A stretch of DNA of 64,000 bases, from assembly GCA_019636845.1 (NCBI GenBank), contig JAHBWV010000001.1, forward strand, positions 1,922,001 through 1,986,000, read 5' to 3'. This DNA is from Phycisphaeraceae bacterium (GTDB taxonomy: Bacteria; Planctomycetota; Phycisphaerae; Phycisphaerales; UBA1924). Shown here piece after piece: positions 1-9,491 of this stretch; positions within the stretch are counted from its first letter, which is position 1; each line of letters starts with the position of its first letter. A program made the translations under genes and the position numbers. The notes under the pieces were generated by a model. It had not been told where the DNA came from. It was given only the letters and a program-made list of their open reading frames with translations, and searched no databases.

Positions 1-923
1 TTGACGGCCTCCTCCGTGAACATGCTGACGCGGAAGCCGCCGTTGACCAGCACGCTCGGGATATCGGCGTAGTTCCTGCCCGCCCCCGCCGGACCGTCCT
101 CATAGGTCACGTGCAGCACCGGCCCGTTGCGTGCCCCGGTGTCGAGGTTCGTGATCGCCACCTTCTGCACGCCGGGCATCTTTCTCAAGAGCGAGGCGGC
201 CTCCTCGTGACGATCCACCACGTTGACGTGGACGACGTGCCCCAGTCGCGCCTTCTGCAGGATCTCCGCGACCGTGCCCGAGAAGAGCAGCGTGCCCCGC
301 TCGATAATCCCAACTACGTTGCACAACTCCGACAGCTCGGGCAGGATGTGCGAGCTGATGAGGATGGTCTTGCCCATCCGCTTGAGTTCCTTCAAGAGTT
401 CGCGGATCTCGATGCGTGCCCGCGGATCAAGCCCCGAGGCCGGTTCGTCCATCAGCAGGACCTTCGGATCGTGCAGAAGCACGCGGGCGATGCTCAGACG
501 CTGCTGCATGCCGCGCGACAGCGAGTTCACCTCCGCCGTCGCTTTGTAGCCAAGGTCCGTCAGTTCGAGCACATCGTGAACGATCTTCTTCCGCTGCGGG
601 CCGTTGATGTTGTACGCCGCGGCGAAGAACTCGAGATACTCCTGAACCACCATGTCCTCGTACGCGCCCATGAAGTCGGGGACGTAACCAATGAGAGGAC
701 GGATCTGGCGATTCTGATAGCCGACTGTCAGCCCCGCGACCTGGGCCTGCCCGCTGGACGGCTTCAGGAGCGTCGAGAGGATCTTGATGGTGGTGGTCTT
801 GCCCGCGCCGTTCGGGCCGATGAAGCCGAAGCAATCGCCCTCGTTGATCATGAGATTGAGGTTATTGAGCGCGATGAGATCGCCGTATCGCTTCGTGAGG
901 TTGACGGTCTCGATCATCGCCAT
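1..923 (-). CDS. ABC transporter ATP-binding protein (partial, 3' end outside window)
   Basis: This is the ATPase of an ABC-2-type exporter and would hydrolyse ATP at the inner face of the cytoplasmic membrane. The minus strand from an ATG at 923 reads MAMIETVNLTKRYGDL and then Walker A GPNGAGKTTT (near residue 35), the signature LSRGMQQR, Walker B VLLMDEP and the switch His in SSHILPE. About 307 codons are visible, ending FRVSMFTEEAV, and the frame is still open at base 1, so the C-terminus lies outside the window. It starts 31 bp after the stop of the large membrane protein at 954-3443 and is probably co-transcribed with it. The long C-terminal part after the nucleotide-binding domain fits the GldA/NatA-like subfamily. 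The substrate cannot be told from the sequence. Confidence 0.9.
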   Translation of the reverse strand, partial: MAMIETVNLTKRYGDLIALNNLNLMINEGDCFGFIGPNGAGKTTTIKILSTLLKPSSGQAQVAGLTVGYQNRQIRPLIGYVPDFMGAYEDMVVQEYLEFFAAAYNINGPQRKKIVHDVLELTDLGYKATAEVNSLSRGMQQRLSIARVLLHDPKVLLMDEPASGLDPRARIEIRELLKELKRMGKTILISSHILPELSELCNVVGIIERGTLLFSGTVAEILQKARLGHVVHVNVVDRHEEAASLLRKMPGVQKVAITNLDTGARNGPVLHVTYEDGPAGAGRNYADIPSVLVNGGFRVSMFTEEAV

Positions 924-953
924 GGACGGGTGGCTCCGCGGGGCTCGGGGTCG

Positions 954-3443
954 TCAGTCTCTCTCGCGCTCGGTGATGCTCGCCGGCTGGCGGGGTGGTC
1001 GGTCTGGCAAAGGATACACCCAGCGAACGACCGTGCGTCCCTGCGCGGCGATGGCCCGCCCATCGACCGAGAGCGGAACGGGGGTCGGCGCATCACGGGT
1101 CGTCGCGCCCATCTGGCCGAGGATGATGACGCACGGCTGCGTGAACCAGAGCCCGAGGTCCCACCCGTGGGTTGCGCCGCGCCGGGCGAGTTCCTGCGTC
1201 TGCGTCGTGATTCCGGTGGTGAACTCGGGCGGCGCGAGCATGGGGAACAACGCCTGGGCCACCTGACGGTCCCAGATCGCCTCCGGGGCCATCCGATACC
1301 CCGCTGCGGAGACCTGATTCTTCAACAGATCACGGATGAACTCTGAGGCGCCAACCGAGATCGTTGCACCCTCGGATGTCACCCGCTCAAGATCGAGCGG
1401 CTGCCCCGGAGCCCACGGCGATGTGAGCCGGAAGGCGTACGCATTGCCGACCATGAACTGGCCCGGAGTCGTGCCACCCGGCTGCACCAATGCCTCTTGC
1501 CCGGCCACGAATATCACGACCACGTTCTCGAGCGATGCGGGGAGCTCGTGCACGAGTGTTCCCACAACGATGTCCCTGCCTCGGGCACCCGCGGCTCCCT
1601 GGATGAACGAGGGAGTCAGCCGCGCCGACTCGGGGGCTGCCCCCTCGGGCGCGACAGGCCGGGGCATCCCCCACTTCGGCCCGCCCGACCACTCTGCCTG
1701 GAACTGCTTGATCGTCGCACGCGAAGGAACCGCCATCTGCGACGGCTGGCGAGACTCGACGGCGTATGAACTCGAATCCGGGAAGGTGAACGAGAGCCCG
1801 GTGTCAACCGATCTCGCCTCCCACGGCACAATGGTGTTCCGCGACTGCCCGGGCAGGTTGCCCACAATCGGCTCGGTGACGCTCACGAGCGCTCGCCCGT
1901 ACTCGGGCAGCAGCACGCTCATCCAAGAGCGGGCCCGTTGCACGGGCTGTCCGTAGACGTGATCGACGAGTGTGAGGTGGGTTGCCGATACTTCTCTCGG
2001 TCTCAGGAACGTCGCGCCGCCCCAGGCGATCCCCGTGAACACCGCGCCCACACCGAAGAAGCCGAGCCACGCGTGCTGCTGCACTCCGTATCGCTTCATC
2101 AGCGCGAACCCGAGCGGACCCGCGACGATCCAGTACGACACGAAGACCATGAACCCGAGCAGCACGCCGGCGGTGGCTCGCCCTCGCCTCGCGATGATCG
2201 TCGGGATGTCCTCGTCAACCCACACAGAAGAACGCTGACGCACCGTGGCCCCGCCGACATCGACCAGACGCTGCAACTCAGCCGAACTCGGTCGCAGCCC
2301 CCGCATGCCGAGAATCCGATGCCAGAACCGCTCCGGCTGAGGCAGCCCTGCGCCGCGAAGCGCGACGTGGTTGACATCAAGCCCGATCACCGTGACAGCC
2401 CCGGTGCCGACCAGCCGCCTCGCGACAACGCACTCTCCGTCAGGACCCGAGAGCACACGGATCGCCTCAGCGACCGAGGCGTCCGCGAGGGGTGTGAACT
2501 CGTGCAGCACAGTTGAAGTCGGCAACTGGATCGTCGCCGAGTCCGTCAGCATGGGGCGATACGGCTCCATCGCGACGCCCTCCCGCCGAGTGATCCGCGC
2601 ACGAGGGAGTAATTCCGCGAAGCCCGATCCTTCGCGTGAGACCCACGACTGGCCCGCCGTCGGAAGCACGATGACGAGATGGCCGCCACGCGACACCCAC
2701 TCACGGAGCGCGGCCGCGGCATCGGGCGACATGTCCGCCGGTGAGCCGTCGAGCCAGACCATCCAGCCCATGGTGAGCAACCCGAACCATCGATCGGGGA
2801 TCTCGCCTGGTGTGAGCATGACTTGGGAGACACGCTCGTGTGCCATAGGGGCCCACTCTTCGCCGATGCCCCCGCCGCTCGCCGTGGTGCCGTACAGCGA
2901 GAGACTCGGGCTCTGCTGTCGAGCGACGACGCCGATGAACGCCTCATAGGGCTCTGCGATCCGCGCCGGCATCGCGATAGGCACGCGAGCGACAACACGC
3001 CCGGGCCGAACGCCGCGCCCCGCCGGATCAACCTCCGCCGGAGCGGCAGGATCCTCCTCCGCCTCATACACCACGACGGTCAGCGGATCGCCACCCCGTG
3101 CCCATGCGGGCACGCGTGCGTACATCCACACCCGCTGCTCGATGCCCGGGTTACCCGCGAGCACGGCCTGGTACTGCGGGCTGTCGCCGTCGGAATCGCG
3201 AAACTCCAGACGCACAAGCAACTCACGCTGGCGCGTACCAAGATCCGTGATCACCATGCGGAGGGCGGCCATCTCGCCCCGCCGGACCGCCCCGCCCGCC
3301 CCCCAGCGATCAATCGAGACGGATACCTCCGACGGCCCCTGAGCCGACGCAACGAGCGGCAGAAGGACAAGCCCGAGAATCAGTGCCAGCAGCGATCGGG
3401 GAAGCAGGTGGACGGCTCCTGTCTGTGGCGATAACGCCGACAT
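954..3443 (-). CDS. Large exported membrane protein upstream of the ABC ATPase
   Basis: An 829-residue protein of unknown function. I start it at ATG 3443 (MSALSPQTGAVHLLPRSLL) because a signal peptide follows directly, ending near LVASAQ; the longer open frame up to 3734 has no secretion signal and opposes another ORF. After an extracytoplasmic beta-rich N-terminal part comes a segment resembling the glutamine-amidotransferase-like fold (LREWVSRGGHLVIVLP), then two transmembrane helices near the middle (GVLLGFMVFVSYWIVAGPLG and the next hydrophobic stretch) and a soluble C-terminal domain. It precedes the ABC ATPase by 31 bp on the same strand. Planctomycete ABC-2 loci often carry such proteins, so a role as accessory or permease-associated subunit is inferred and not shown. 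Confidence 0.8.
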   Translation of the reverse strand: MSALSPQTGAVHLLPRSLLALILGLVLLPLVASAQGPSEVSVSIDRWGAGGAVRRGEMAALRMVITDLGTRQRELLVRLEFRDSDGDSPQYQAVLAGNPGIEQRVWMYARVPAWARGGDPLTVVVYEAEEDPAAPAEVDPAGRGVRPGRVVARVPIAMPARIAEPYEAFIGVVARQQSPSLSLYGTTASGGGIGEEWAPMAHERVSQVMLTPGEIPDRWFGLLTMGWMVWLDGSPADMSPDAAAALREWVSRGGHLVIVLPTAGQSWVSREGSGFAELLPRARITRREGVAMEPYRPMLTDSATIQLPTSTVLHEFTPLADASVAEAIRVLSGPDGECVVARRLVGTGAVTVIGLDVNHVALRGAGLPQPERFWHRILGMRGLRPSSAELQRLVDVGGATVRQRSSVWVDEDIPTIIARRGRATAGVLLGFMVFVSYWIVAGPLGFALMKRYGVQQHAWLGFFGVGAVFTGIAWGGATFLRPREVSATHLTLVDHVYGQPVQRARSWMSVLLPEYGRALVSVTEPIVGNLPGQSRNTIVPWEARSVDTGLSFTFPDSSSYAVESRQPSQMAVPSRATIKQFQAEWSGGPKWGMPRPVAPEGAAPESARLTPSFIQGAAGARGRDIVVGTLVHELPASLENVVVIFVAGQEALVQPGGTTPGQFMVGNAYAFRLTSPWAPGQPLDLERVTSEGATISVGASEFIRDLLKNQVSAAGYRMAPEAIWDRQVAQALFPMLAPPEFTTGITTQTQELARRGATHGWDLGLWFTQPCVIILGQMGATTRDAPTPVPLSVDGRAIAAQGRTVVRWVYPLPDRPPRQPASITERERD

Positions 3444-3492
3444 GATTCTACCGGAACTCAACCGGGCGTGTTCGGCGTCCGATCTTGAATCC

Positions 3493-3726
3493 ATGCTCGA
3501 CTTCGCCACCGCCGGATGGATGCTCCTGCTCACGATCGGCTCCGCCGGCGTACTGGCAATGCTCACCATTATGGCCTCCGCCCTGGACAACCACATACGG
3601 ATCGCTGAGCACACGCTTGAGTGCCGACGCCTCCGTGCGGCGTACCTGGAATCGGTCGCGAAGGGGCGAGCCGGGGCGCACCACCCCACGCTCGACTCTG
3701 ACGTGACAATCCTCTCCGGCCGTTGA
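3493..3726 (+). CDS. Small single-pass membrane protein, unknown function
   Basis: A 77-residue ORF beginning MLDFATAGWMLLLTIG with one long hydrophobic helix (about residues 8-28), then a charged, probably helical tail (NHIRIAEHTLECRRLRAAYL). It is divergent from the gene at 954-3443 and converges on the M20 peptidase, whose stop is at 3738. An in-frame ATG at 3442 would add 17 residues but overlaps the divergent start codon, so 3493 is preferred. I recognise no family. The membrane-helix-plus-amphipathic-tail layout and the lack of any overlapping gene make it a plausible real gene. Confidence 0.5.
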   Translation: MLDFATAGWMLLLTIGSAGVLAMLTIMASALDNHIRIAEHTLECRRLRAAYLESVAKGRAGAHHPTLDSDVTILSGR

Positions 3727-3737
3727 GTGAGCAACGA

Positions 3738-5171
3738 TCAGCCGCCGATCAATTCATGCAGGAGCACCGCATGAGAGCGTGCCCCGAGACGGTAGCAGTC
3801 GAGTTCAAACTTCTCGTTCGGGCTGTGAACGCGATCATCATCCAGCCCGAAGCCCATGAAAATCGTGTCGATCCCGAGGCGCCCCTTGAGCATCCCCGCC
3901 ACGGGAATCGAGCCGCCGCTCTTGATGAGCGCGGGTGATTTGCCCGTCGCCTTCTTGATCGCACGCTCGACGCGCTTCATCGTCGGTGACTCGATCGGCG
4001 TCGTCACGCCAAGCCCGCCATGATGGTCGATGAACTCCCACCTGCAGCCGGGCGGGGTGCGCTCCTTGCACCACTTGAAGAACGCCTTCGTGACCTTGGC
4101 CGGATCCTGATTCGCAACCAGCCGGAACGAGACCTTCGCGCTCGCGTGGCTGGGGATCACCGTCTTGGCCCCGGGGCCGGTGTATCCGCCCAGCATGCCG
4201 TTGATCTCCGCCGTCGGACGCCCCCACTCACGCTCCATCGCGGTGTAGCCCTGCTCGCCGATATCCGCAGCAGGCGGCAGGCCGATCTGCTTCAACGCGG
4301 CCCGCGCGTTGAACTTCAGTTTCTTCCAGTTCTCCCGCTCCTTCTTCGACAGCGGGACCACATCGTCGTAGAAACCCGGGATCGTGACGCGCCGCTTCTT
4401 GTCGTGCAACTGGGCGAGAACGCGCGAGAGCTCGGTGATCGGATTCGGGCAACGCCCGCCCCACAACCCCGAGTGAAGATCCTGGTTTGATGCGTGCAGC
4501 ACGACCTCGGTGTACGCCAGCCCCCGGACGCCGTAGGTGATCGCGGGCTTGCCCCGGCCCAGCATCCCCGTGTCAGAGATCAGGCAGATGTCGCACGTCT
4601 TGAGGTCGGAGGCGTTGGCCTTCACAAACGGCTCGAGCGAGACAGATCCCGACTCTTCCTCGCCCTCGATCAGGATCGTCATCCTCGCCCCACCCGCGGG
4701 CTTGCCCGTCACTTCCTTCCAGGCACGCATCGCCTCGAGGAACATCATCACCTGCCCCTTGTCGTCTACAGCGCCGCGCGCGACGATGCGCTTTCCACCC
4801 GGTTCGCCGGGCCTTGCATCTCTCACGACGGGCTGGAACGGATCGCTCTCCCAGAGATGGATCGGATCGACGGGCTGCACGTCATAGTGCCCGTAGAACA
4901 GCACATGAGGACCGGTATACGAAGCATCGCCCTCGATGTGGGCGTAGACGATCGGGTGTCCCGGCTCCCCGTCCTTGGTCGTCGTGTCGCGAACCTCGGC
5001 ATCGACGCCCGACTCACGCAGGTGCGCAGCGCACCACTCCGCGGCACGCCTCACATCCCCCGCGAACTTCGGATCGGTGCTGATGCTGGGAATGCGCAGC
5101 CAATCGCAGAGGCGATCGACTCCGGCCTGCTCGTTCGACTCAAGCCACGAAAGCACGCGATCTACGGACAT
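3738..5171 (-). CDS. M20-family dipeptidase / metallopeptidase
   Basis: A 477-residue zinc hydrolase of the M20 family (ArgE/DapE/CPG2 type, closest to the dipeptidase branch with the long lid). It should cleave dipeptides or acylated amino acids in the cytoplasm; no signal peptide is visible. Metal-site motifs are in order: GHYDVQP with the first His near residue 95, the bridging Asp in GAVDDKGQ (near 137), the catalytic/metal Glu pair in EGEEESGS (near 171), HSGLWGG, and the final His in DDRVHSPNEKF near the C-terminus. Start ATG 5171 is preceded by GGAGGT at good spacing. Exact substrate is not predictable. Length is normal for the family. Confidence 0.93.
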   Translation of the reverse strand: MSVDRVLSWLESNEQAGVDRLCDWLRIPSISTDPKFAGDVRRAAEWCAAHLRESGVDAEVRDTTTKDGEPGHPIVYAHIEGDASYTGPHVLFYGHYDVQPVDPIHLWESDPFQPVVRDARPGEPGGKRIVARGAVDDKGQVMMFLEAMRAWKEVTGKPAGGARMTILIEGEEESGSVSLEPFVKANASDLKTCDICLISDTGMLGRGKPAITYGVRGLAYTEVVLHASNQDLHSGLWGGRCPNPITELSRVLAQLHDKKRRVTIPGFYDDVVPLSKKERENWKKLKFNARAALKQIGLPPAADIGEQGYTAMEREWGRPTAEINGMLGGYTGPGAKTVIPSHASAKVSFRLVANQDPAKVTKAFFKWCKERTPPGCRWEFIDHHGGLGVTTPIESPTMKRVERAIKKATGKSPALIKSGGSIPVAGMLKGRLGIDTIFMGFGLDDDRVHSPNEKFELDCYRLGARSHAVLLHELIGG

Positions 5172-5229
5172 ACGGACCTCCTGGTCTCTGCGGGCTGACT
5201 TCGAGTGCGAGGGTAGGCCCTGCGAATGA

Positions 5230-5257
5230 CAACGCCCCGACAGATGCCGGGGCGTTG
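5230..5257 (-). terminator. Hairpin downstream of the PEP-CTERM gene
   Basis: CAACGCCCCG (5230-5239) and CGGGGCGTTG (5248-5257) form a perfect 10-bp GC-rich stem with an 8-base loop, about 65 bp after the stop of the minus-strand PEP-CTERM gene and before the M20 gene. There is no clear T-tract, so it may be a transcript-stabilising hairpin and not a classical intrinsic terminator. Confidence 0.5.
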
Positions 5258-5323
5258 CAACGGATCAGATTGTCGGCGGCTCAATCGGCCGCCCTGCTTG
5301 AAACTCGGAGCGTCCGTCGGGTC

Positions 5324-5986
5324 TCAGCGACGGCGACGGCCGGCGAAGAGGCCGGCAGCGCCGACCAGTGCCAGAGCGCCGGGGGCGGGAATCAGCGTGC
5401 CCTCGATGATGATGTTGTCAACACGGCTGGTGCCGGTGCCTGCAACCGTGCCGCCGTTGGCAGAAACCGTGCTCGCCATGACGATGCGGAAGGTCACGTT
5501 CGCCTGGTTGTCCGCGAGAGCGGGGACAAGCTGAGGAGCGAAGGTGTAGGCAGAGTTGTAGGTGGTGCCGTTCCATGCGGGGTTGGGGGTGCCGTTGGCG
5601 AGAACAGCGAAGGTGCCGCCGATCTGCGTGAAGTTCACGCCGTCGTTGCTCACCCAGAGACCGAAATCGCGGGGACCGGTGTTGCTGGAGGTCGCATCCC
5701 AGCCGAAGGTGATCCCGGTGTAACCGACAGTGCTGGTGGTGAACTGGTAATAGTCACCAAGGGTCCACGCGTTCGAGCTGAACGAGCGCGAGGAACCGTT
5801 GCCGACCACGGAGCCGTAGGTCGAGGCCGTGGCGTGGAAGGCCGAGGCGTTGCCGGTGCCGACTTCGGCCGCGTGCGGGCCGGCATTGGTCGGCAGAGAA
5901 ACCTCGAACGTCCAGTTCGCGAGGACATCGGCGTTGGCGACGGCAGCGATGCCGGCGAACGCAACCAGAGCAAGGGTCTTCTTCAT
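5324..5986 (-). CDS. PEP-CTERM sorting-domain protein
   Basis: A 220-residue exported protein. ATG 5986 follows GGAGAG and gives MKKTLALVAFAGIAAVANA, a textbook signal peptide; the longer frame to 6352 is rejected. The mature part is a Ser/Thr/Gly/Asn-rich beta-type domain (LANWTFEVSLPTNAG...) of the kind found in planctomycete secreted proteins. It ends in the PEP-CTERM signal: the PAPGA motif, a hydrophobic helix (LALVGAAGLFAG) and a terminal RRRR. In characterised systems such tails are handled by an exosortase and the protein is tied to the cell surface or exopolysaccharide. No exosortase lies in this window. The function of the N-terminal domain is unknown. Confidence 0.88.
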   Translation of the reverse strand: MKKTLALVAFAGIAAVANADVLANWTFEVSLPTNAGPHAAEVGTGNASAFHATASTYGSVVGNGSSRSFSSNAWTLGDYYQFTTSTVGYTGITFGWDATSSNTGPRDFGLWVSNDGVNFTQIGGTFAVLANGTPNPAWNGTTYNSAYTFAPQLVPALADNQANVTFRIVMASTVSANGGTVAGTGTSRVDNIIIEGTLIPAPGALALVGAAGLFAGRRRR

Positions 5987-6174
5987 GTCAATCTCTCCTA
6001 TGGGTACAAACGTCTTGTCACACGCGGCTGCCGAGCGGGCGGGATATGAAGCCGCCGATCGACATACGCAACCAGTGTGGGCCGTCTCTCTCTCGAACGT
6101 GCAAGGCCGACGGGTCAGGAACGGGTGATGCACGGTCGTACCGGTCTCGAACAGCCCATTCGAGCCGGTCCAAG

Positions 6175-6203
6175 ATGATAGTGACACCCGCCCCGCCGGG
6201 AAA
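6175..6203 (-). promoter_or_regulatory. Weak candidate promoter for the PEP-CTERM gene, in the 5987-6406 gap
   Basis: Read on the minus strand, TTTCCC, a 17-base spacer and TATCAT match the sigma-70 pattern moderately (good -10, poor -35). This would give a leader of about 180 nt. I see no gene or RNA in the rest of the 5987-6406 gap. Confidence 0.3.
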
Positions 6204-6406
6204 CCGGAGAACAATGCGGATCGCGCAAAGTTTGAGTGTGGGAAGATGGGTAATCCACACAAACCGGGGCCAGATATGGCCACCCGCTCTGCACGGCATG
6301 CTCTGACGATTCGAAGACCCAGTCGAGGTCTGCACGTAGAGCGATCACGCACGCATCCCCGAACGGACGGACGCCCAGGTTCGGGAGCGATCGAGCCGGA
6401 AGTGGA

Positions 6407-6913
6407 TCAGCGTTTGAAGCTTTCCGCGGCCTTGAGCAGCAGGTCCGTCGGTGGCATCGGGTTGTGGGCCACGACCTCGCGCCCGCAATCCGGACAAATC
6501 GTCTTCTCGTCCTTGCCGATGATGCTGTTCAGCAGCACATGAGTCGGTTCGAGTTTCGCCTGCCCATCCGCGGTCCAGTAGCACTCCTCGGTCGGGTAGA
6601 GGGTCGCCCTCCCCGTTGAAGGGTGCTTCCACGGCCAGGTCTCGCCATCCTTGATGCGGAACTCCTTGAAGACCTTGCCGGTCTCGGAGTCGATCGCCAC
6701 GCGAATCCGAGAGCCATCTCCCACGCCCGCCGTGACACTGCCGACCGCACGGACGATCAGCACGATCGCAACGATGAAAATGAGTGCGCCGCCCACGGCC
6801 ATGGCGATGGCTTTGGGATCCCGGGATGCCGAGACAGCAGACCCACCACCACGCTGCCCACGAGCGGACGGGGACTCGATTCCATCCATGAGTGAAGAAC
6901 CGCCCGTCTGCAT
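6407..6913 (-). CDS. Single-pass membrane protein with a CxxC motif, unknown function
   Basis: A 168-residue hypothetical protein. Of two nearby ATGs I prefer 6913 (MQTGGSSLMDG) because AGGGAG lies 7 bases upstream; an in-frame ATG at 6934 is the alternative. A Gly/Ser-rich cytoplasmic N-terminus is followed by one transmembrane helix (AVGGALIFIVAIVLIVRAVG, about residues 40-60) and a soluble domain containing EECYWTADGQAKLEPTHVLL and a single CPDCGRE knuckle. A lone CxxC may pair with a second copy in a dimer or be a degenerate zinc ribbon. It lies 40 bp downstream of the prepilin-type gene at 6954-8054 and could share its transcript. Confidence 0.75.
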   Translation of the reverse strand: MQTGGSSLMDGIESPSARGQRGGGSAVSASRDPKAIAMAVGGALIFIVAIVLIVRAVGSVTAGVGDGSRIRVAIDSETGKVFKEFRIKDGETWPWKHPSTGRATLYPTEECYWTADGQAKLEPTHVLLNSIIGKDEKTICPDCGREVVAHNPMPPTDLLLKAAESFKR

Positions 6914-6953
6914 GCGCAACTCCCTCGTTCTCATCGCAGATCAGTGACTCTGC

Positions 6954-8054
6954 TCAAGGCACACGGTACCCACGCTTGACTTTGTCGGCAAAGTTCGTCT
7001 TGGTGTAGTTCCATGTATCGAGCGTGGCACCATTAAAGACTGTGCCGGTGGGGAACCAGAAATCCGGGTTCGTCGCCTCACCGTCGGTGTACAGCTTCAC
7101 CGACGCATCGAAGGAAGCCATGTTGCCCTGAACAAGATCCGCGCCCTTGATGCCGCGTCGAACGGCAACGTTCTTTGACCCATGACGGAATGCCCACCTG
7201 CGGGCATCGAAGAAGGTCGGGATCGGGAAGCTCCCCAATGCCTCGCCCGGCGCGACCGCTCGATTCAGCTCCTTGTTGTCGCTGAACCAGGGCCCCGTGC
7301 CTCCAAACATACCACCGAAAGATGCTGTGAGCTGATGATCAAAGTCCGGCTCCGTGCTCTGATCCGCGTACCGATGCCCCTCAAACACGGAGATCTTCAT
7401 GGAGGTCGAACCGATGCGGAAGAGGTACGGCGTGTAGCCGCGCCGGTCCTGAGCTCGAGTACCCGTACCTCCCAATGCAGTCGACTTTTCAGTTGAAGTG
7501 AACTGCGTCGACATGTTGTACGAGATCATCCGCCCCTGGGACCAGAGGCCGCCGCCGGTGCTCGGCCACGGCACCGCCGTGATGTTGTTCTCGGGGCATG
7601 TGAACGCGGGGAACTCGCGTATCCAGTTGAACCGTTGGGCACGCACCTCTTCCGGAATCAGATCGCTCGATGCCGTCTCGCCCGGCCCCTGATAGCCGAG
7701 GAACGCCGCGAGCGGGCCGAGGAAGTCCCACTGCTGGACCGCGACGCCGTTGAAGCGTGCGGGTGTGTCCTTGAAGCCGGGGCTAGCGGGGAGCGCGTCG
7801 TATCCGCTGGTGGTCGAGCCGCCGACGATCGCCTCTTTGTAGTCGTTGGCGTAGGCGTTGATCCCCTTCGTGATAGAGCTCAGGTTCGCGCTGCACAGCA
7901 CGGTTCTGGCCACACGACGCGCCTGGCCGAGCGAGGGGAGCAGGATCCCGATCAGCAGCGCGATGATCGCGATCACCACCAGGAGCTCGATAAGCGTGAA
8001 AGCGCGGCCCACGCGGCGGGACGTTGCTGAAATAACACCGCAGTTCTTTGGCAT
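6954..8054 (-). CDS. Prepilin-type N-terminal cleavage/methylation domain protein
   Basis: A 366-residue protein with a type IV prepilin leader: a short basic N-terminus, then GRA cleaved before FTLIELLVVIAIIALLIG with the conserved Glu at +5. Note Ala and not Gly at position -1. The long C-terminal domain (SMKISVFEGHRYAD, AFRHGSKNVAVRRGIKGA, LYTDGEATNP) resembles the planctomycete DUF1559-like pseudopilin families that occur in large numbers per genome. I chose ATG 8054; the open frame to 8168 lacks a reason to start earlier. Such proteins would be processed by prepilin peptidase and may assemble through machinery like the 25-34 kb operon, but no direct link is visible. Confidence 0.85.
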   Translation of the reverse strand: MPKNCGVISATSRRVGRAFTLIELLVVIAIIALLIGILLPSLGQARRVARTVLCSANLSSITKGINAYANDYKEAIVGGSTTSGYDALPASPGFKDTPARFNGVAVQQWDFLGPLAAFLGYQGPGETASSDLIPEEVRAQRFNWIREFPAFTCPENNITAVPWPSTGGGLWSQGRMISYNMSTQFTSTEKSTALGGTGTRAQDRRGYTPYLFRIGSTSMKISVFEGHRYADQSTEPDFDHQLTASFGGMFGGTGPWFSDNKELNRAVAPGEALGSFPIPTFFDARRWAFRHGSKNVAVRRGIKGADLVQGNMASFDASVKLYTDGEATNPDFWFPTGTVFNGATLDTWNYTKTNFADKVKRGYRVP

Positions 8055-8183
8055 GTTGCACCCGCCGTTGTGCCGAAACCCTCGACCGAAAGCGAAAGGG
8101 AGCCCAAGCCGTTCCGAGCGCCCTTCGTGCGAATCCGACTCCCAAACTGACCGGGGAGGATACCTCACCCGACCGTCACCCGT

Positions 8184-9398
8184 CTACTCGGAGGCCCGGA
8201 CCTTCACACCGTCTTCACCTTTGTCAGGTGTTCCCGAACCCCCAGCAAAGACATCCACAACGACCGGAAAGTGGTCCGAGGCGTATCCCGCGGGCGGGTC
8301 CACACTCCTGTAATCAGCCCCACGCGGGAGGACGATCGTTCCGAAGACGAAGGGCGAACCGGGCACGATCTTGGCCGCAAGCGCTTGATTCACAAGGACA
8401 AAGTCGATCGTCCGCTCCGATGCGTGCGTGATGTGCTTCGCCCGCTCGGGGTCGGTGGTCGAGCGCCCAGCGAGGGTATCGATCATGCCGCTCTGGCTGT
8501 AGATCTCCAGCACCTTGTCGGTCGGCACGGAATTGAAGTCCCCCAGCACGGTGATCGGCCGGTCGGGTGAGGCCGAGGCAACCTCAGCCATCAGCGCAAT
8601 GACTTTCTTCGCCTCCGCCTCGCGCCAGTAGCCGCTGCCGGAGCCGGACTTGTGGTGAACCACGAAGAGTGTCATCTCGAAGGGGGCATCGATCGCGACC
8701 CCGCCGATCTCTGTGCCCGAAGGAATCGTGAGATCAACGGCGAGGGGCGAACGCCGGAACTCCAAGGGTTCGCCGGCAAGCCAGTTTGGCTGGCCTCGGG
8801 TTCCATAGGTCTCTGGGTGTACCCCACCCAGGGGCGCACCGGGCCACACCCGCGCGTTCGAGAGCGGATACCGCGAGAGCACGCTGTTCTCGATCCCCCG
8901 TCCGTCGCCTGCGTCGATGGACGCCACGTGCTCGTACCCCATGTCCGAGAGGTAGAGATTTCGGAACCAGATCAGGGCATCGTGCGACTCGACCTCCTGC
9001 AGCGCAATGACATCGGCATTGATCGCGCGGATAGCCGCGGCGAGCGCCTCGCGATGCTCGATCGGCTTGGTCATGGGCAGGTCGTCCTGCTCACCCGTGA
9101 GTGCCGGATCGTCGTGCTCGTCAAAGAGATTCTCGACGTTGTAAGTCGCGAGGCGGAAGGCGCCGGGCGTCTTCGCCGGGACCTCGGTGGTTCCGAATCG
9201 GATCTCTCCGACGACCGGCTTGGCAGGGGGCAGAGCCGGGATCTCTCGGCGAGGGGGTGTCTCCGGGCGTTCCTGCGGGGGCTGCGATCGCGCCGGCTGA
9301 TCCCGGAGCGATGACTCGGCGAGCAAGGCCGCGCCTCCGAGAACGGTGCCGATCCCGACCAGCCCTATGCCCAGGAGCCACGCCGCGTGCTTTCTCAT
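8184..9398 (-). CDS. Endonuclease/exonuclease/phosphatase-family protein, membrane-anchored or exported
   Basis: A 404-residue protein. An N-terminal hydrophobic segment (AAWLLGIGLVGIGTVLGGAA) is a signal peptide or anchor, followed by a Pro/Arg-rich linker to residue ~70. The EEP fold motifs follow: LATYNVENLFD, the catalytic Glu in DVIALQEVES, VVHHKSGSGSGYW, the GDFN motif (VLGDFNSVPTD), IDFVLVNQ and the terminal ASDHFPVVVDV with the catalytic Asp-His pair. These fit Mg-dependent phosphodiesterases such as secreted DNases or nucleases; the substrate cannot be assigned. Start ATG 9398 has GGAG nine bases upstream. It is divergent from ispH. Confidence 0.88.
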   Translation of the reverse strand: MRKHAAWLLGIGLVGIGTVLGGAALLAESSLRDQPARSQPPQERPETPPRREIPALPPAKPVVGEIRFGTTEVPAKTPGAFRLATYNVENLFDEHDDPALTGEQDDLPMTKPIEHREALAAAIRAINADVIALQEVESHDALIWFRNLYLSDMGYEHVASIDAGDGRGIENSVLSRYPLSNARVWPGAPLGGVHPETYGTRGQPNWLAGEPLEFRRSPLAVDLTIPSGTEIGGVAIDAPFEMTLFVVHHKSGSGSGYWREAEAKKVIALMAEVASASPDRPITVLGDFNSVPTDKVLEIYSQSGMIDTLAGRSTTDPERAKHITHASERTIDFVLVNQALAAKIVPGSPFVFGTIVLPRGADYRSVDPPAGYASDHFPVVVDVFAGGSGTPDKGEDGVKVRASE

Positions 9399-9491
9399 TC
9401 AACGATCTCCAGTGAGAGGAGAAGCGTATGGCGGTTCGCGGCGAGGTGTCGGCCAGACCATGGCGCACGCTCACCTACGATCCACACTGAC

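Noticed and set aside
111-1346. A 411-codon plus-strand ORF at the left edge
   Set aside because: Antisense of the ABC ATPase with its clear Walker and signature motifs.
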